This document shows positions 1 through 7,602 of a stretch of 64,000 nt of DNA, in pieces. Location: positions 1-64,000 of the forward strand of contig NZ_JAUOPD010000001.1 of NCBI RefSeq assembly GCF_030546745.1, read 5' to 3'. The notes below the pieces were generated by a model that had not been told where the DNA came from, made no database searches, and was given only the letters and a program-made list of their open reading frames with translations. The DNA comes from Thalassotalea sp. 1_MG-2023 (GTDB lineage: Bacteria; Pseudomonadota; Gammaproteobacteria; Enterobacterales; Alteromonadaceae). The first letter of the stretch is position 1; the number at the start of each line of letters is the position of its first letter. A program made the position numbers and the translations under genes.

Positions 1-13
1 TTCTTTTTGTCAT
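1..13 (-). CDS. start of a gene running off the left edge (product unknown)
   Basis: On the minus strand an ATG at 13-11 follows a good ribosome binding site (GAGGTG, four bases upstream), and the reading frame opens as M-T-K-R before the window ends. Only four codons are visible, so nothing can be said about the product. The gene lies directly downstream of the truncated flavoprotein remnant. Support is the start-site geometry alone. Confidence 0.35.
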
Positions 14-74
14 TTAACACCTCAATAATTGGATTATATTCCATTATTAAAGTGTCCTGTTTAATTAAAGCAGA

Positions 75-272
75 TCATTCACAAAGATAATTATCAGGGT
101 TGGCATTTTCATTCGTAAAATTACAACGCCCACCGCCTGAGATCAGAATTTTACGTCCTGGCTTTTTCCCCATATCAACTACCGTAACTTTTTTGCCTCG
201 ATAGCCAGCTGTTGCTGCGCACATTAAACCTGCTGCGCCGGCGCCAATGATTAAAACGTCAGTATGTATCAA
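75..272 (-). pseudogene. truncated N-terminus of HI0933/YhiN-family flavoprotein
   Basis: From a possible TTG at 272 the frame reads HTDVLIIGAGAAGLMCAA, a classic FAD-binding Rossmann motif (GxGxxG). It continues through KKPGRKILISGGGRCNFTN, the signature of the HI0933/YhiN NAD(P)/FAD-dependent oxidoreductase family. Family members are about 390-400 residues; this frame stops after roughly 65, at the point where the family would continue past DNYLCE. The next gene on the same strand begins 61 bases later, so the rest appears deleted rather than frameshifted. I regard it as a non-functional remnant; a short expressed FAD-binding peptide is unlikely. Confidence 0.7.
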
Positions 273-551
273 GTTATAAGCCTTAGAGTAAATCAGGCAA
301 GCATTATAAAAATATTTTGCTTTTATCACCAGTGTATTTACTGCGGCTTGTGTAACAGACTGCTGAGAATTACCAAAAAGTGTCAGTATTTTGTAAGGAA
401 ATACAAAGATAAAGTAAAGAAACGCAAAGCTCGAGTAAAGAAGTGCAAAGATTGAGTAAATCGTTGAACGAACAGTAAGAAGTCGCCTCTATATGCAGAC
501 TTTTGATATCAGCTTGATATCGATTAACGATGAATAAAAATGAGATGAAAA
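273..551. other. intergenic region, no gene seen
   Basis: Between the flavoprotein remnant and the lipoprotein gene I see no convincing gene. Open frames here are lysine-rich on the plus strand and Leu/Ser/Cys-rich on the minus strand because of a 21-bp tandem repeat. The promoter of the lipoprotein gene presumably lies in 460-550, but no clear hexamer pair stands out. Confidence 0.5.
392..460. repeat. degenerate 21-bp tandem repeat, 3.3 copies
   Basis: Three consecutive 21-base units start at 392, 413 and 434, with a partial fourth at 455-460. Units two and three (AGTAAAGAAACGCAAAGCTCG type) differ at only a few positions; unit one is more diverged. The period is a multiple of three, so open frames run through on both strands and give spurious Lys-rich or Leu/Cys-rich peptides. 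No CRISPR-like spacer structure is present because the units are directly adjacent. Confidence 0.75.
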
Positions 552-2069
552 ATGCTGAATTGTACGAAACAACGTAATGAAAAATTATCCTATAACAGCT
601 TAATGATACTTTTATTATCAAGTGTGATGCTAATTATGGCCGGTTGTGGCTCTAGTGATAGTAGTGATAATAAAGTGGGTTATTTAAAATTTTATAATGC
701 TTCTACGAATGCGCCGTCACTGTTTTTGACTGTTGATGAAAATCTAGATGAAGATGAAGACGATGAAGTTGAAATTACTTTTAGCGCTACAGCATATGGT
801 ACTGCTGATACGCGCAGAGAATTGCCAACAGGTGATTATTTTTATGAATTAGCGTGGCAAGATGAAGACAGTGCAGCACGTGCTGATTTAGAAATGATAT
901 TCCAAGATCAAATCTCGATTGAACAAGACACTATCAGGTTCGTAGTGGCTAGTGGCGATATCAGTCAACCTCAAGTAAATGTGTATGATATTCCCTTAGT
1001 GGATGATGAAGATGACTCAACGCTATCGTTATTTAATCTTCGGGTGTTGAATATGCACGGTTCTAATCAAGCGGTAGATATATACCTTTCTCAAACCGAT
1101 GAAACGTTTAATGAAGCAACAATGATTGGTAGCTATACGTTTCAAGAGCTTTCGGAAAACCAAAAATTCGATCAAGATCAATATGTGTTCTATATTACCC
1201 ACGCAGGTGAAGATGAGGTGTTGTTTCAATCGAACAATGTAAGCTTTTTATACCCGTCGCAATATGTCATGGTTATCCGTGAAAACTTAGGAAATAGTGA
1301 CTCACCTTATATTATGGATAAAGTGTCGTCTTCGTACACTGAAACCTTTCTTGATTACAACGCAGAAGCACATTTTCGCGTATTTAATGCCATTGACCAG
1401 CATGAGCTGATTGCAGACTACAATGATGTTATTGATGTTGAAATAACCGGTGGTAATACAACATCTTCTTTATCATCGCTTGAACGCGGAACGTTTAGTG
1501 ATGAAATCGTAAAAGATAATGGCGATTTTAGTGTTAAGGTGACGGTCAGTGGCAGCGAAAGCATTTTGCTTAATAATCATTTATTATCGCTACCTGAAAA
1601 TGCTAATAAAACGCTCTTTTTATATTTAACAGAAGATAATGTTGATCATGATGGCGATGGTGATGTAGACGAAAATGGTGACGGCATTGTTGATGAAATT
1701 GAAATTTCTATTAACTCGTTGGTCGTTGATAACAGCGTAAGAGAAAGTATTTATGATCATCAATTACAACTCGTTAACTTAGTTGATAGTGATGATTTTG
1801 GGGTAGTTGAGTTTTATTTTGTACGTAGTGATGAAACAATCGCAACGGCTTACTATTCAAGTGCTGTTTCTTATGCAAATGCCGAATCAATTATTTTGAG
1901 AAATAATACTTACCAAGTTTTTGCCGTGGCAAAACATAACAGTAGTGAAATAGTGTTGGCTAACTTTGAGTTAACCTTAGATGAAAGCAGTGATGAATTG
2001 TTTTTAATTATTGAACAAGATGACACTTCCGCTAGCGGTTATCGGGTTACAACAGAAGAACAGCTATAG
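552..2069 (+). CDS. acidic outer-surface lipoprotein, DUF4397-like
   Basis: The 505-residue product has a lipoprotein signal peptide: a basic N-terminus, a hydrophobic stretch at residues 17-30 and a lipobox (IMAGC) with the acylated cysteine at residue 32. A Ser/Asp-rich linker follows. The mature part is strongly acidic and appears to contain repeated beta-sandwich units opening with phrases such as GYLKFYNAS and LRVLNMHG, reminiscent of DUF4397. Around residues 370-390 an Asp/Gly-rich stretch (DHDGDGDVDENGDG) looks like a calcium-binding loop of thrombospondin-3 or dockerin type. The +2 residue after Cys is Gly, not Asp, so outer-membrane sorting is expected. Function is unknown; the domain name is a resemblance only. 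Confidence 0.75.
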   Translation: MLNCTKQRNEKLSYNSLMILLLSSVMLIMAGCGSSDSSDNKVGYLKFYNASTNAPSLFLTVDENLDEDEDDEVEITFSATAYGTADTRRELPTGDYFYELAWQDEDSAARADLEMIFQDQISIEQDTIRFVVASGDISQPQVNVYDIPLVDDEDDSTLSLFNLRVLNMHGSNQAVDIYLSQTDETFNEATMIGSYTFQELSENQKFDQDQYVFYITHAGEDEVLFQSNNVSFLYPSQYVMVIRENLGNSDSPYIMDKVSSSYTETFLDYNAEAHFRVFNAIDQHELIADYNDVIDVEITGGNTTSSLSSLERGTFSDEIVKDNGDFSVKVTVSGSESILLNNHLLSLPENANKTLFLYLTEDNVDHDGDGDVDENGDGIVDEIEISINSLVVDNSVRESIYDHQLQLVNLVDSDDFGVVEFYFVRSDETIATAYYSSAVSYANAESIILRNNTYQVFAVAKHNSSEIVLANFELTLDESSDELFLIIEQDDTSASGYRVTTEEQL

Positions 2070-2096
2070 CTTAAGTACTGATGAATCAGTTATAAG

Positions 2097-2118
2097 AAAG
2101 GGGCTTTTTAGCCCCTTT
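2097..2118. terminator. bidirectional hairpin between lipoprotein gene and ferritin
   Basis: An 8-bp perfect stem (AAAGGGGC at 2097-2104 with GCCCCTTT at 2111-2118) encloses the loop TTTTTA. It sits between two convergent genes. The flanking A/T runs form part of the stem, so it could serve both directions, though a long downstream T-tract is missing. Confidence 0.65.
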
Positions 2119-2138
2119 AACATATACGAATATAATGA

Positions 2139-2669
2139 TTATGCGGTGGGCGCATTTGTCATAATGCTAGAAGAGCCTGTTTTTGCTAGCTCTGCTAAGT
2201 CTTTATCAACAAAAAATAGTGCGTGGCCATCATGGCCAACTAAGTTAATTTTATCTAACACACTTTTAAAGAGGGTTTCTTCTTCGTGTTGTTCAGCCAC
2301 ATACCATTGTAAGAAATTAAAGGTAGAATAATCTTGGTTAGTAAATGCTTGATGCGCAAGTGAGTTAATGCGTTCAGTAATTTCACATTCATGCTGATAA
2401 GTTTTTTCAAAAACATCGGCAAGAGACTCAAACTCATGTGGTGGAGCATCAATGGCTCCTAAAATTGGCAAAGCACCGGTTTCACTCACATAGGTGAATA
2501 ATCGAGTCATATGATCCATCTCTTCAGCAGCGTGTTTACGCATAAACTCAGCTGCGCCTTCAAAGCCTTGCTCCTCACACCAAGCACTCATCTGTAAATA
2601 TAAGTTAGAAGAGTAAAACTCTAAGTTAATTTGCTCATTGAGCTTTACGATCATGTCTGATTTCAACAT
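2139..2669 (-). CDS. ftnA: bacterial non-heme ferritin
   Basis: This 176-residue protein matches E. coli FtnA in length and sequence: [20 protein letters not shown] at the N-terminus, [10 protein letters not shown] in the ferroxidase region and [14 protein letters not shown] in the third helix. Ferroxidase ligands (Glu in the first helix, Glu and His of EEMDH, Glu of AEQHEEE) are in place. It oxidises ferrous iron and stores it as a ferric core in a 24-mer. I chose the ATG at 2669 because it reproduces the family start and has GAGGTG just upstream; an upstream in-frame start at 2711 would add 14 unrelated residues. A Fur-like box lies about 85 bases upstream, fitting iron-dependent control. 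Confidence 0.95.
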   Translation of the reverse strand: MLKSDMIVKLNEQINLEFYSSNLYLQMSAWCEEQGFEGAAEFMRKHAAEEMDHMTRLFTYVSETGALPILGAIDAPPHEFESLADVFEKTYQHECEITERINSLAHQAFTNQDYSTFNFLQWYVAEQHEEETLFKSVLDKINLVGHDGHALFFVDKDLAELAKTGSSSIMTNAPTA

Positions 2670-2751
2670 ATTACACCTCGATAAAATAGTTTGCGCATTA
2701 TCACGTATCAATCAGAGTTTTGCAAATAAAACTCAATAAAATCAATGGCAT

Positions 2752-2770
2752 ATCAATGATAATTATTTCC
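2752..2770 (-). promoter_or_regulatory. candidate Fur box upstream of ferritin
   Basis: The 19-mer contains the uninterrupted core AATGATAAT and matches the Fur consensus (GATAATGATAATCATTATC) at about 13 of 19 positions by eye. It sits 83-101 bases upstream of the ferritin start and just beyond the peroxiredoxin stop codon. Fur-linked control of ferritin is known in enterobacteria; the assignment here is inference. Confidence 0.45.
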
Positions 2771-2781
2771 ATTTGTGTTTG

Positions 2782-3255
2782 TTATAAGTTTTGTAATATT
2801 GATTCGCCACCACTGACAGATAATTCGCCTGCTTCTTCAGTCGCTAAATGAACAACCGTGCCGTTATCGATAATCATCGCATAACGTCTAGAGCGAAAAC
2901 CGCCTAGTGGCTCCATATCTACCCCTAACCCTAATGAACGTGTATAGCTGCCGTCAGCATCTGAGAGCATGGTAATATGTTCAGCGTTTTTAACGTCTTG
3001 CCACGCCTTCATAACAAACACATCATTAACAGCAATACAGATAATTTCATCAACACCTTTAGCTTTAATTTGATCTGCTAAAGCAATGAAGCTAGGTAAA
3101 TGGTTGTCAGAGCATGTAGGAGTAAACGCGCCCGGAACGGCAAACAATACAACTTTTTTACCTGCGAATAAATCAGGTAATTGATGAGTGATAGTATCGT
3201 TATCGGTACGTTGGTGAAGTTTTCCGCTTGGCATTTGTTGATTTACGTTAATCAT
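2782..3255 (-). CDS. peroxiredoxin, Prx5/AHP1 family
   Basis: This 157-residue thiol peroxidase carries the Prx5 signature PGAFTPTCSDNHLPS, with the peroxidatic Cys48 preceded by the conserved Pro/Thr of PxxxTxxC. A second Cys at residue 73 could act as resolving cysteine. It would reduce hydrogen or alkyl peroxides in the cytoplasm using glutathione or thioredoxin. No C-terminal glutaredoxin domain is fused. Its ATG at 3255 overlaps the end of the small Cys-motif gene by 8 bases, with AAGGAAAA as ribosome binding site, so the two are probably co-translated. Ferritin downstream on the same strand fits an iron/peroxide defence context. Confidence 0.9.
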   Translation of the reverse strand: MINVNQQMPSGKLHQRTDNDTITHQLPDLFAGKKVVLFAVPGAFTPTCSDNHLPSFIALADQIKAKGVDEIICIAVNDVFVMKAWQDVKNAEHITMLSDADGSYTRSLGLGVDMEPLGGFRSRRYAMIIDNGTVVHLATEEAGELSVSGGESILQNL

Positions 3256-3433
3256 AATTTTCCTTTTCGATATGAGTAAAAGTGAGTTTTATCGGTTTAC
3301 ATAAAAAACTTTTTGAATGAGCCGAACGCGCACAGTCTTTACATGCAAAGCGCGGCGTAAACACAATTTGTGCAATAATGTGTATATTTTTTTCTATGTC
3401 TTTTTTCTTCCATTTACAAAGCGACTTAGTCAT
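3248..3433 (-). CDS. small conserved Cys-motif protein overlapping peroxiredoxin
   Basis: From the ATG at 3433 this encodes 61 residues beginning MTKSLCKWKKKDIEKN and ending PIKLTFTHIEKENYD. The notable part is FACKDCARSAHSKSFLCKP: a CxxC followed by a third Cys 11 residues later, in a basic setting, which suggests a metal- or redox-binding knuckle. It ends inside the first codons of the peroxiredoxin gene. I recall similar FxCxxCAR...LCKP proteins in marine gammaproteobacteria but cannot name a function. A start 26 codons further upstream is open but would add a sequence with no recognisable features, and no strong ribosome binding site settles the choice. Confidence 0.65.
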   Translation of the reverse strand: MTKSLCKWKKKDIEKNIHIIAQIVFTPRFACKDCARSAHSKSFLCKPIKLTFTHIEKENYD

Positions 3434-3619
3434 ACACTTATACCCAAAAAGTCTTGCTGTTGTTAGTCTAGTTGATACTAGCATCGAAAGCACGGTAGCT
3501 TCGCTTAACAAATCATTTTTTTAAAATGAAGGAGAATATTTGGCTCGGTATTGAAAGCTATTGTGATGCATTACAGACAATGATTAAATGCAGCTTAATT
3601 TAATTCAGCAGGGAATATT

Positions 3620-3907
3620 ATGATACATAGAGTTAATCAGTTTTATGCCGCAGACAACCAAACACAAGCATTAAAAGAATTTTTCCAAGCGCTTGTTGAT
3701 TATATTAATCAAAGTGAAGGATGTATAGGTTGCCAACTTTTACAAGATGAGCAGGATGACTCACATTTTGTGATATTAGAGCAGTGGCAAACTAAAGAAG
3801 CTCATCAGGCATCGTTAAGTCAATATCCTGCAGATAAAATGCAAGCTGCTATGTCGCTTTTTGGCAAGCCACCAAAGGGCGATTATTATACTTTGATTAA
3901 AGATTAA
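3620..3907 (+). CDS. antibiotic biosynthesis monooxygenase (ABM) domain protein
   Basis: The 95-residue product has the ABM fold pattern: an N-terminal strand and helix (ALKEFFQALVDYINQSEGC), the core strand IGCQLLQDEQDDSHFVILEQW and the typical EQWQTKEAHQASL helix start. Family members are small dimeric ferredoxin-like proteins acting as heme- or quinone-related monooxygenases or simply as ligand-binding proteins, so the substrate cannot be inferred. The start has AGCAGGG upstream. Its stop codon is inside the first unit of a perfect 7-bp tandem repeat. Confidence 0.8.
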   Translation: MIHRVNQFYAADNQTQALKEFFQALVDYINQSEGCIGCQLLQDEQDDSHFVILEQWQTKEAHQASLSQYPADKMQAAMSLFGKPPKGDYYTLIKD

Positions 3908-3949
3908 AGATTAAAGATTAAAGATTAAAGATTAAAGATTAAAGATTAA
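3895..3949. repeat. perfect 7-bp tandem repeat, 7 copies (AGATTAA)
   Basis: Seven exact copies of AGATTAA run from 3901 to 3949, preceded by a six-base partial unit (GATTAA, 3895-3900). The TAA of the copy at 3901-3907 is the stop codon of the ABM gene (ending Leu-Ile-Lys-Asp-stop). Since 7 is not a multiple of 3, TAA occurs in all three frames, so copy-number change would not extend the protein. It would change the distance to the VOC gene at 4021. Confidence 0.9.
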
Positions 3950-4020
3950 TGAGATCTTGTCACTATCTATGATGATTTTAGACGCTGTAATATTAATAAA
4001 AGGTAAAAACTTATCAAAGT

Positions 4021-4419
4021 ATGAATAATAAAATTGTTTTAAAAGGTATTCATCACGTAGCGATTATTTGCGCTGACTATCAACGTTCTAAAGCCTTTTA
4101 TGTTGATATACTTGGGCTTGATATTATTGCGGAAAATTATCGTGCAGAACGCCAATCATATAAATTAGATCTAGCGCTACCTGATGGTAGCCAACTCGAA
4201 ATATTCTCATTTGCCAATGCGCCGAAACGCCCTAGTTATCCTGAAGCTCAAGGACTAAGACATTTAGCTTTTCAAGTAGATTCTGTTGAACAAACAGCAT
4301 TATTACTGACAAAAAAAGGCATTGATGTTGAGCCGATTCGTGTTGATGAATTTACTGGAAAACACTTTACTTTTTTTAGTGATCCCGACGAATTGCCAAT
4401 TGAAATATATCAAACATAA
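4021..4419 (+). CDS. VOC-family protein, YaeR/GloA2-like
   Basis: This 132-residue protein has a vicinal oxygen chelate fold with two beta-alpha-beta-beta-beta modules. Likely metal ligands are His in GIHHVAI, Glu in SQLEIFSF, His in LRHLAFQV and Glu in PIEIYQT, the same pattern as E. coli YaeR and glyoxalase I. It would bind a divalent metal in the cytoplasm; the substrate is not known for YaeR-type proteins. The GFA-family gene follows after 11 bases, so the two are likely co-transcribed and both may handle thiol adducts or reactive carbonyls (inference). Confidence 0.85.
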   Translation: MNNKIVLKGIHHVAIICADYQRSKAFYVDILGLDIIAENYRAERQSYKLDLALPDGSQLEIFSFANAPKRPSYPEAQGLRHLAFQVDSVEQTALLLTKKGIDVEPIRVDEFTGKHFTFFSDPDELPIEIYQT

Positions 4420-4430
4420 CAGGGTATTTT

Positions 4431-4841
4431 ATGTATAAAGGAAGCTGCCTATGTGGCAAAGTACAAATAACGATTAAAGGTGCTATAAGCGATATTATTC
4501 ATTGTCACTGCTCTTTGTGTCGTAAAAATAGCGGTACGGCTTATGCCACGAATGGCTTTGTTGATCGAGAAGACTTTGCCATTATCGCTGGCGAGCATGA
4601 ACTCAGTCAATTTTCGTATAAAGCTAAACGAGTGCGCCACTTTTGCAAACATTGTGGTTCTCCTGTTTATAGTGAAAACCTAGAAGATATTCAACGAATT
4701 AGATTACGTTTAGGCCTGTTAGACTCACCGATTTCTGAAAGACCTATTTCACATAATTTTGTGACTTCTAAAGCAAATTGGGAAGAAATGGATGCAAAGC
4801 TTCCTCGCTATGAAGCGTTTGAACCTGAGCGACAAAAATAG
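4431..4841 (+). CDS. GFA/CENP-V family zinc protein
   Basis: This 136-residue protein has the cysteine layout of the glutathione-dependent formaldehyde-activating (GFA) family: GSCLCG at residues 4-9, HCHCSLC around residues 24-30 and a C-terminal FCKHCGSPVY. These cysteines bind two structural or catalytic zincs. Family names suggest S-hydroxymethylglutathione formation, but many members are of unknown function. It closes a short unit with the VOC gene and is followed by a strong terminator. Confidence 0.85.
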   Translation: MYKGSCLCGKVQITIKGAISDIIHCHCSLCRKNSGTAYATNGFVDREDFAIIAGEHELSQFSYKAKRVRHFCKHCGSPVYSENLEDIQRIRLRLGLLDSPISERPISHNFVTSKANWEEMDAKLPRYEAFEPERQK

Positions 4842-4881
4842 CAGTATTTAACTATCTTCGTGAAGTTGAATTCAATACAGT

Positions 4882-4918
4882 AAAAAGCCGTTTTGTGCGT
4901 AACACGAAACGGCTTTTT
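4882..4918. terminator. strong bidirectional intrinsic terminator
   Basis: The arms AAAAAGCCGTTTTGTG (4882-4897) and CACGAAACGGCTTTTT (4903-4918) pair completely with one G-T wobble around the loop CGTAA. T-runs exist on both strands. It separates the convergent GFA gene and the S9 peptidase gene. Confidence 0.92.
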
Positions 4919-4948
4919 TACTGTTAAAACTTGCTATTTACTAGCATA

Positions 4949-7231
4949 TTATTTTTTTAGTGTTTCAAAGGTAAACTCTTTAGGTGGTGTTACCCCTTTT
5001 AAGTGTTCAACGAAATAGTCCCAACGTTTACGCAACATAAACGGTTCACGTGCAAAGCCGTGACCGCGATTCGGTAGCATGATCATGTCGAAATCTTTAT
5101 TGGCGTCAATTAATGCTTCAACAACAACTAAGGTATTGTAAGGCGGTACATTGGTGTCTGTCGTGCCGTGAGCAATTAATAATTTACCTTTTAAACGATC
5201 TGCAATCAGTTGATTCGCTTGGCTGTCGTAGTTCGTAGTACCGTCTTCATTGTTCACTAACATACCATGCCATTTTTCACCCCATTCATCCGCATAGTTA
5301 CGGTTGTCATGATTACCTGCTTGAGAAACAGCGACACTATAAAAATCTGGATACATTAATAACGCGCGAGTAGAGGCAAAACCACCACCTGAGTGCCCCC
5401 AAATACCTACTTTACTGTCATCAATCCAATTGTGTTTACTGGCAAGTTGTTTGATGGCAGCTACTTGGTCTGGTATGCCACTATCGCCCATGTTGCCGTA
5501 ATAAAATTCATGAAACGCTTTTGAACGACCTGGCGTACCTAATGCGTCAATTTCAATGACGATAAAACCAAGTTCAGCAATGGCTTGATTATCGCCTCGT
5601 GATGCACGGAAATGACGACCTCGAATAGAGCCTACTTGCGGCCCAGGGTATAAGTAGTTTACAACAGGGTATGTTTGTTTCGGGTCAAAATTGCTTGGCT
5701 TATACATTAAGCCGTAAATATCGTGTTCACCGTTTCTATCTTTGACAATAAACGGCTTTGGTGCGACCCAGTTGTTCGCTTTTAATTGTTCGATATTCAT
5801 GGTTTCGATGGCAAAACCTTTACCGTTGTTGGTGTTTCGAACATAACTTTTTTCTGGTGTAACATACGTTGAGACGCGATCGACAAAGTATTTACCGTTT
5901 TCACTTAAGGTGATGCGATGGTGTTGTTTTTCTGGCGTTAACAGCGTTAAATCTGAACCATCAAGGTTTACGCGATAAAGGTAGTGAAAATATGGGTCAC
6001 CGCCTTCACGCCCAGCACCGGTAAATAAAATTTTGCCGTTTTCTTGGTCAACATGAAGTAATGAAATTACCGTCCAGTCACCTTGGGTAACTTGTTTCTT
6101 TACTTTTCCTGTATTTGCATCAATTAAATAGAAGTGACCCCAATTTGAACGTTGAGAAAACCATAATATTTCATTGGTTTTATCAAGGTACTGCCAGCTA
6201 ACCCCTTGAACACCCGATTCAAAAAAGGTGTCTTCGGTTTCTGTAAACACAGTTGTTACTTTACCTGAACTAGCATCTGCAAAACGTAACGTTGCTTTTT
6301 TATGGTCACGAGAAGAAGAAACAAAAGCAAAGTGAGAACTATCACTAGACCAATCAATATCAAGTAAGCTGCCATCTCGTGCGGCAACATGGTCAGTGAT
6401 AGTAGAGCGATGCTCGTCAGGCGCCATATCTAATGGAATAACCTTCGCTTTTTCTACGTCGATAACTACACGATGAATTTTAAAAACATGCTCATCGCCA
6501 GGTAATGGATATTTCCAAACATCAATTTTTGGGTGACCAACAGCCGTGGATACAATGCCCATATCGCCAACCTTACGGCCGTCATGCTTGAAGGTGGTTA
6601 GCTTGCTTGAATCAGGTGACCAGGTCACAACAGGTTTGCTACTACGTACCCAGCCAGCATTGTTTGTTGCATAGCCGAAATTTTCAATGCCATCAGTGGT
6701 CAGTTGAGTTTCTGTATTATCAGTAAGGTTTCGAAGCCATAAGTTATGCTCACGAATAAATACTGACTTGTTACCATCAGGCGAAACAAACTCACTACGC
6801 TTTATTGATGTTTCATCTTTTTTACAAAGGTAATTGCTTAATGGGCACTGGTAATTAGTACCTTTGTAGCTCACGTTGAGTACGTTATCGTCACTGATAG
6901 TTACTTGATAAAAAGGCAATTTATTATGGTTTACTTCACTTTCAGAAATACGTGCAAGTGATTCAGCAAGCTTTTGATGATCAAAGGCAGGTACTTTCGT
7001 TTGCTTGTTAGCATCTACTTTAAAAAATCGTAACCCTTCAGGGGTTTGGCTACGATAAATTAAGGTATTGTTGTTAGACCATTTTGGATAGTCGACGGTA
7101 CCAGTAACCAGCTTTGTGGTGGTGGTTGATAATTGTTGTTCTGCGCGTTGATAATCGGCTTTCGTTACGTCAGCGTGTGCAACGCTTGAAACCGATATTA
7201 TCGCTGCAGCCAAAGACACATATTTGTTCAT
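4949..7231 (-). CDS. S9B dipeptidyl peptidase (DPP4-like), periplasmic
   Basis: The 760-residue serine peptidase has a signal peptide (MNKYVSLAAAIISVSSVAHA, cleavage after AHA). An N-terminal beta-propeller of the DPP IV type (about residues 90-490) precedes a C-terminal alpha/beta-hydrolase domain. The catalytic triad is visible: Ser614 in GHSGGG, Asp692 in GTTDTN and His724 in NRGHGFA. It should release dipeptides, typically Xaa-Pro, from peptides in the periplasm, which fits protein scavenging in marine water. Length is normal for the family. It is a monocistronic gene ending at the shared terminator at 4882-4918. Confidence 0.92.
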   Translation of the reverse strand: MNKYVSLAAAIISVSSVAHADVTKADYQRAEQQLSTTTTKLVTGTVDYPKWSNNNTLIYRSQTPEGLRFFKVDANKQTKVPAFDHQKLAESLARISESEVNHNKLPFYQVTISDDNVLNVSYKGTNYQCPLSNYLCKKDETSIKRSEFVSPDGNKSVFIREHNLWLRNLTDNTETQLTTDGIENFGYATNNAGWVRSSKPVVTWSPDSSKLTTFKHDGRKVGDMGIVSTAVGHPKIDVWKYPLPGDEHVFKIHRVVIDVEKAKVIPLDMAPDEHRSTITDHVAARDGSLLDIDWSSDSSHFAFVSSSRDHKKATLRFADASSGKVTTVFTETEDTFFESGVQGVSWQYLDKTNEILWFSQRSNWGHFYLIDANTGKVKKQVTQGDWTVISLLHVDQENGKILFTGAGREGGDPYFHYLYRVNLDGSDLTLLTPEKQHHRITLSENGKYFVDRVSTYVTPEKSYVRNTNNGKGFAIETMNIEQLKANNWVAPKPFIVKDRNGEHDIYGLMYKPSNFDPKQTYPVVNYLYPGPQVGSIRGRHFRASRGDNQAIAELGFIVIEIDALGTPGRSKAFHEFYYGNMGDSGIPDQVAAIKQLASKHNWIDDSKVGIWGHSGGGFASTRALLMYPDFYSVAVSQAGNHDNRNYADEWGEKWHGMLVNNEDGTTNYDSQANQLIADRLKGKLLIAHGTTDTNVPPYNTLVVVEALIDANKDFDMIMLPNRGHGFAREPFMLRKRWDYFVEHLKGVTPPKEFTFETLKK

Positions 7232-7602
7232 GGTGAGGAAACCTGCATTTTAGTTGTTATAAATCACGATAGTTAAGCGTAATTTTCGCTGACAAAGAGC
7301 TTAGCATACATTAGGCAGAAAAAGGCTGGCACACTCGACCAAAGGTCATGAATACACGATAAAAAGTAGCATAATATTATCGATTAATAATCTATTATTC
7401 GAAAGTAAATCTCTTTTAGTTACGACTAAAGTCTAATGAGAAATGTTGCTCTTATAGACTTAGGTCTAATTTCTAAATGGCTGATTAGCCTCTACGGTTA
7501 TACCCAGAAAAAAAATAACAGTTTAAAAATAACGATAAATAGCTGACAGATTGTTAAGTTTTCTTTCTCAGGCTATATACACGAAACATGGGGAAAGTAG
7601 AG
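7232..7602. other. intergenic region between divergent peptidase and porin genes
   Basis: About 370 bases with no gene. It must hold the divergent promoters. The only structure I see is a pair of dyads with a shared GTCTAAT motif at 7415-7470. Confidence 0.6.
7415..7470. promoter_or_regulatory. paired dyads, possible operator of the porin gene
   Basis: Two inverted repeats lie close together: TTTAGT-TACG-ACTAAA (7415-7430) and TAGAC-TTAG-GTCTA (7455-7468). The heptamer GTCTAAT occurs at 7431-7437 and again at 7464-7470, 33 bases apart, about three helical turns. They sit 130-190 bases upstream of the porin start. The regulator is not identifiable, and these could be chance in AT-rich DNA. 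Confidence 0.35.

Noticed and set aside
264-455. Plus-strand open frame giving a Lys/Arg-rich peptide
   Set aside because: It runs over the flavoprotein remnant's upstream side and the 21-bp repeat; composition comes from the repeat and there is no ribosome binding site.
392-460. Possible CRISPR array
   Set aside because: Units are directly adjacent with no spacers and are degenerate.
370-621. Minus-strand Leu/Cys-rich open frame
   Set aside because: It is the reverse reading of the same repeat and overlaps the lipoprotein gene start; no family resemblance.
3895-3949. Phase-variable switch of the ABM protein
   Set aside because: The stop codon is in the first units and TAA occurs in every frame, so slippage cannot alter the reading of the gene.
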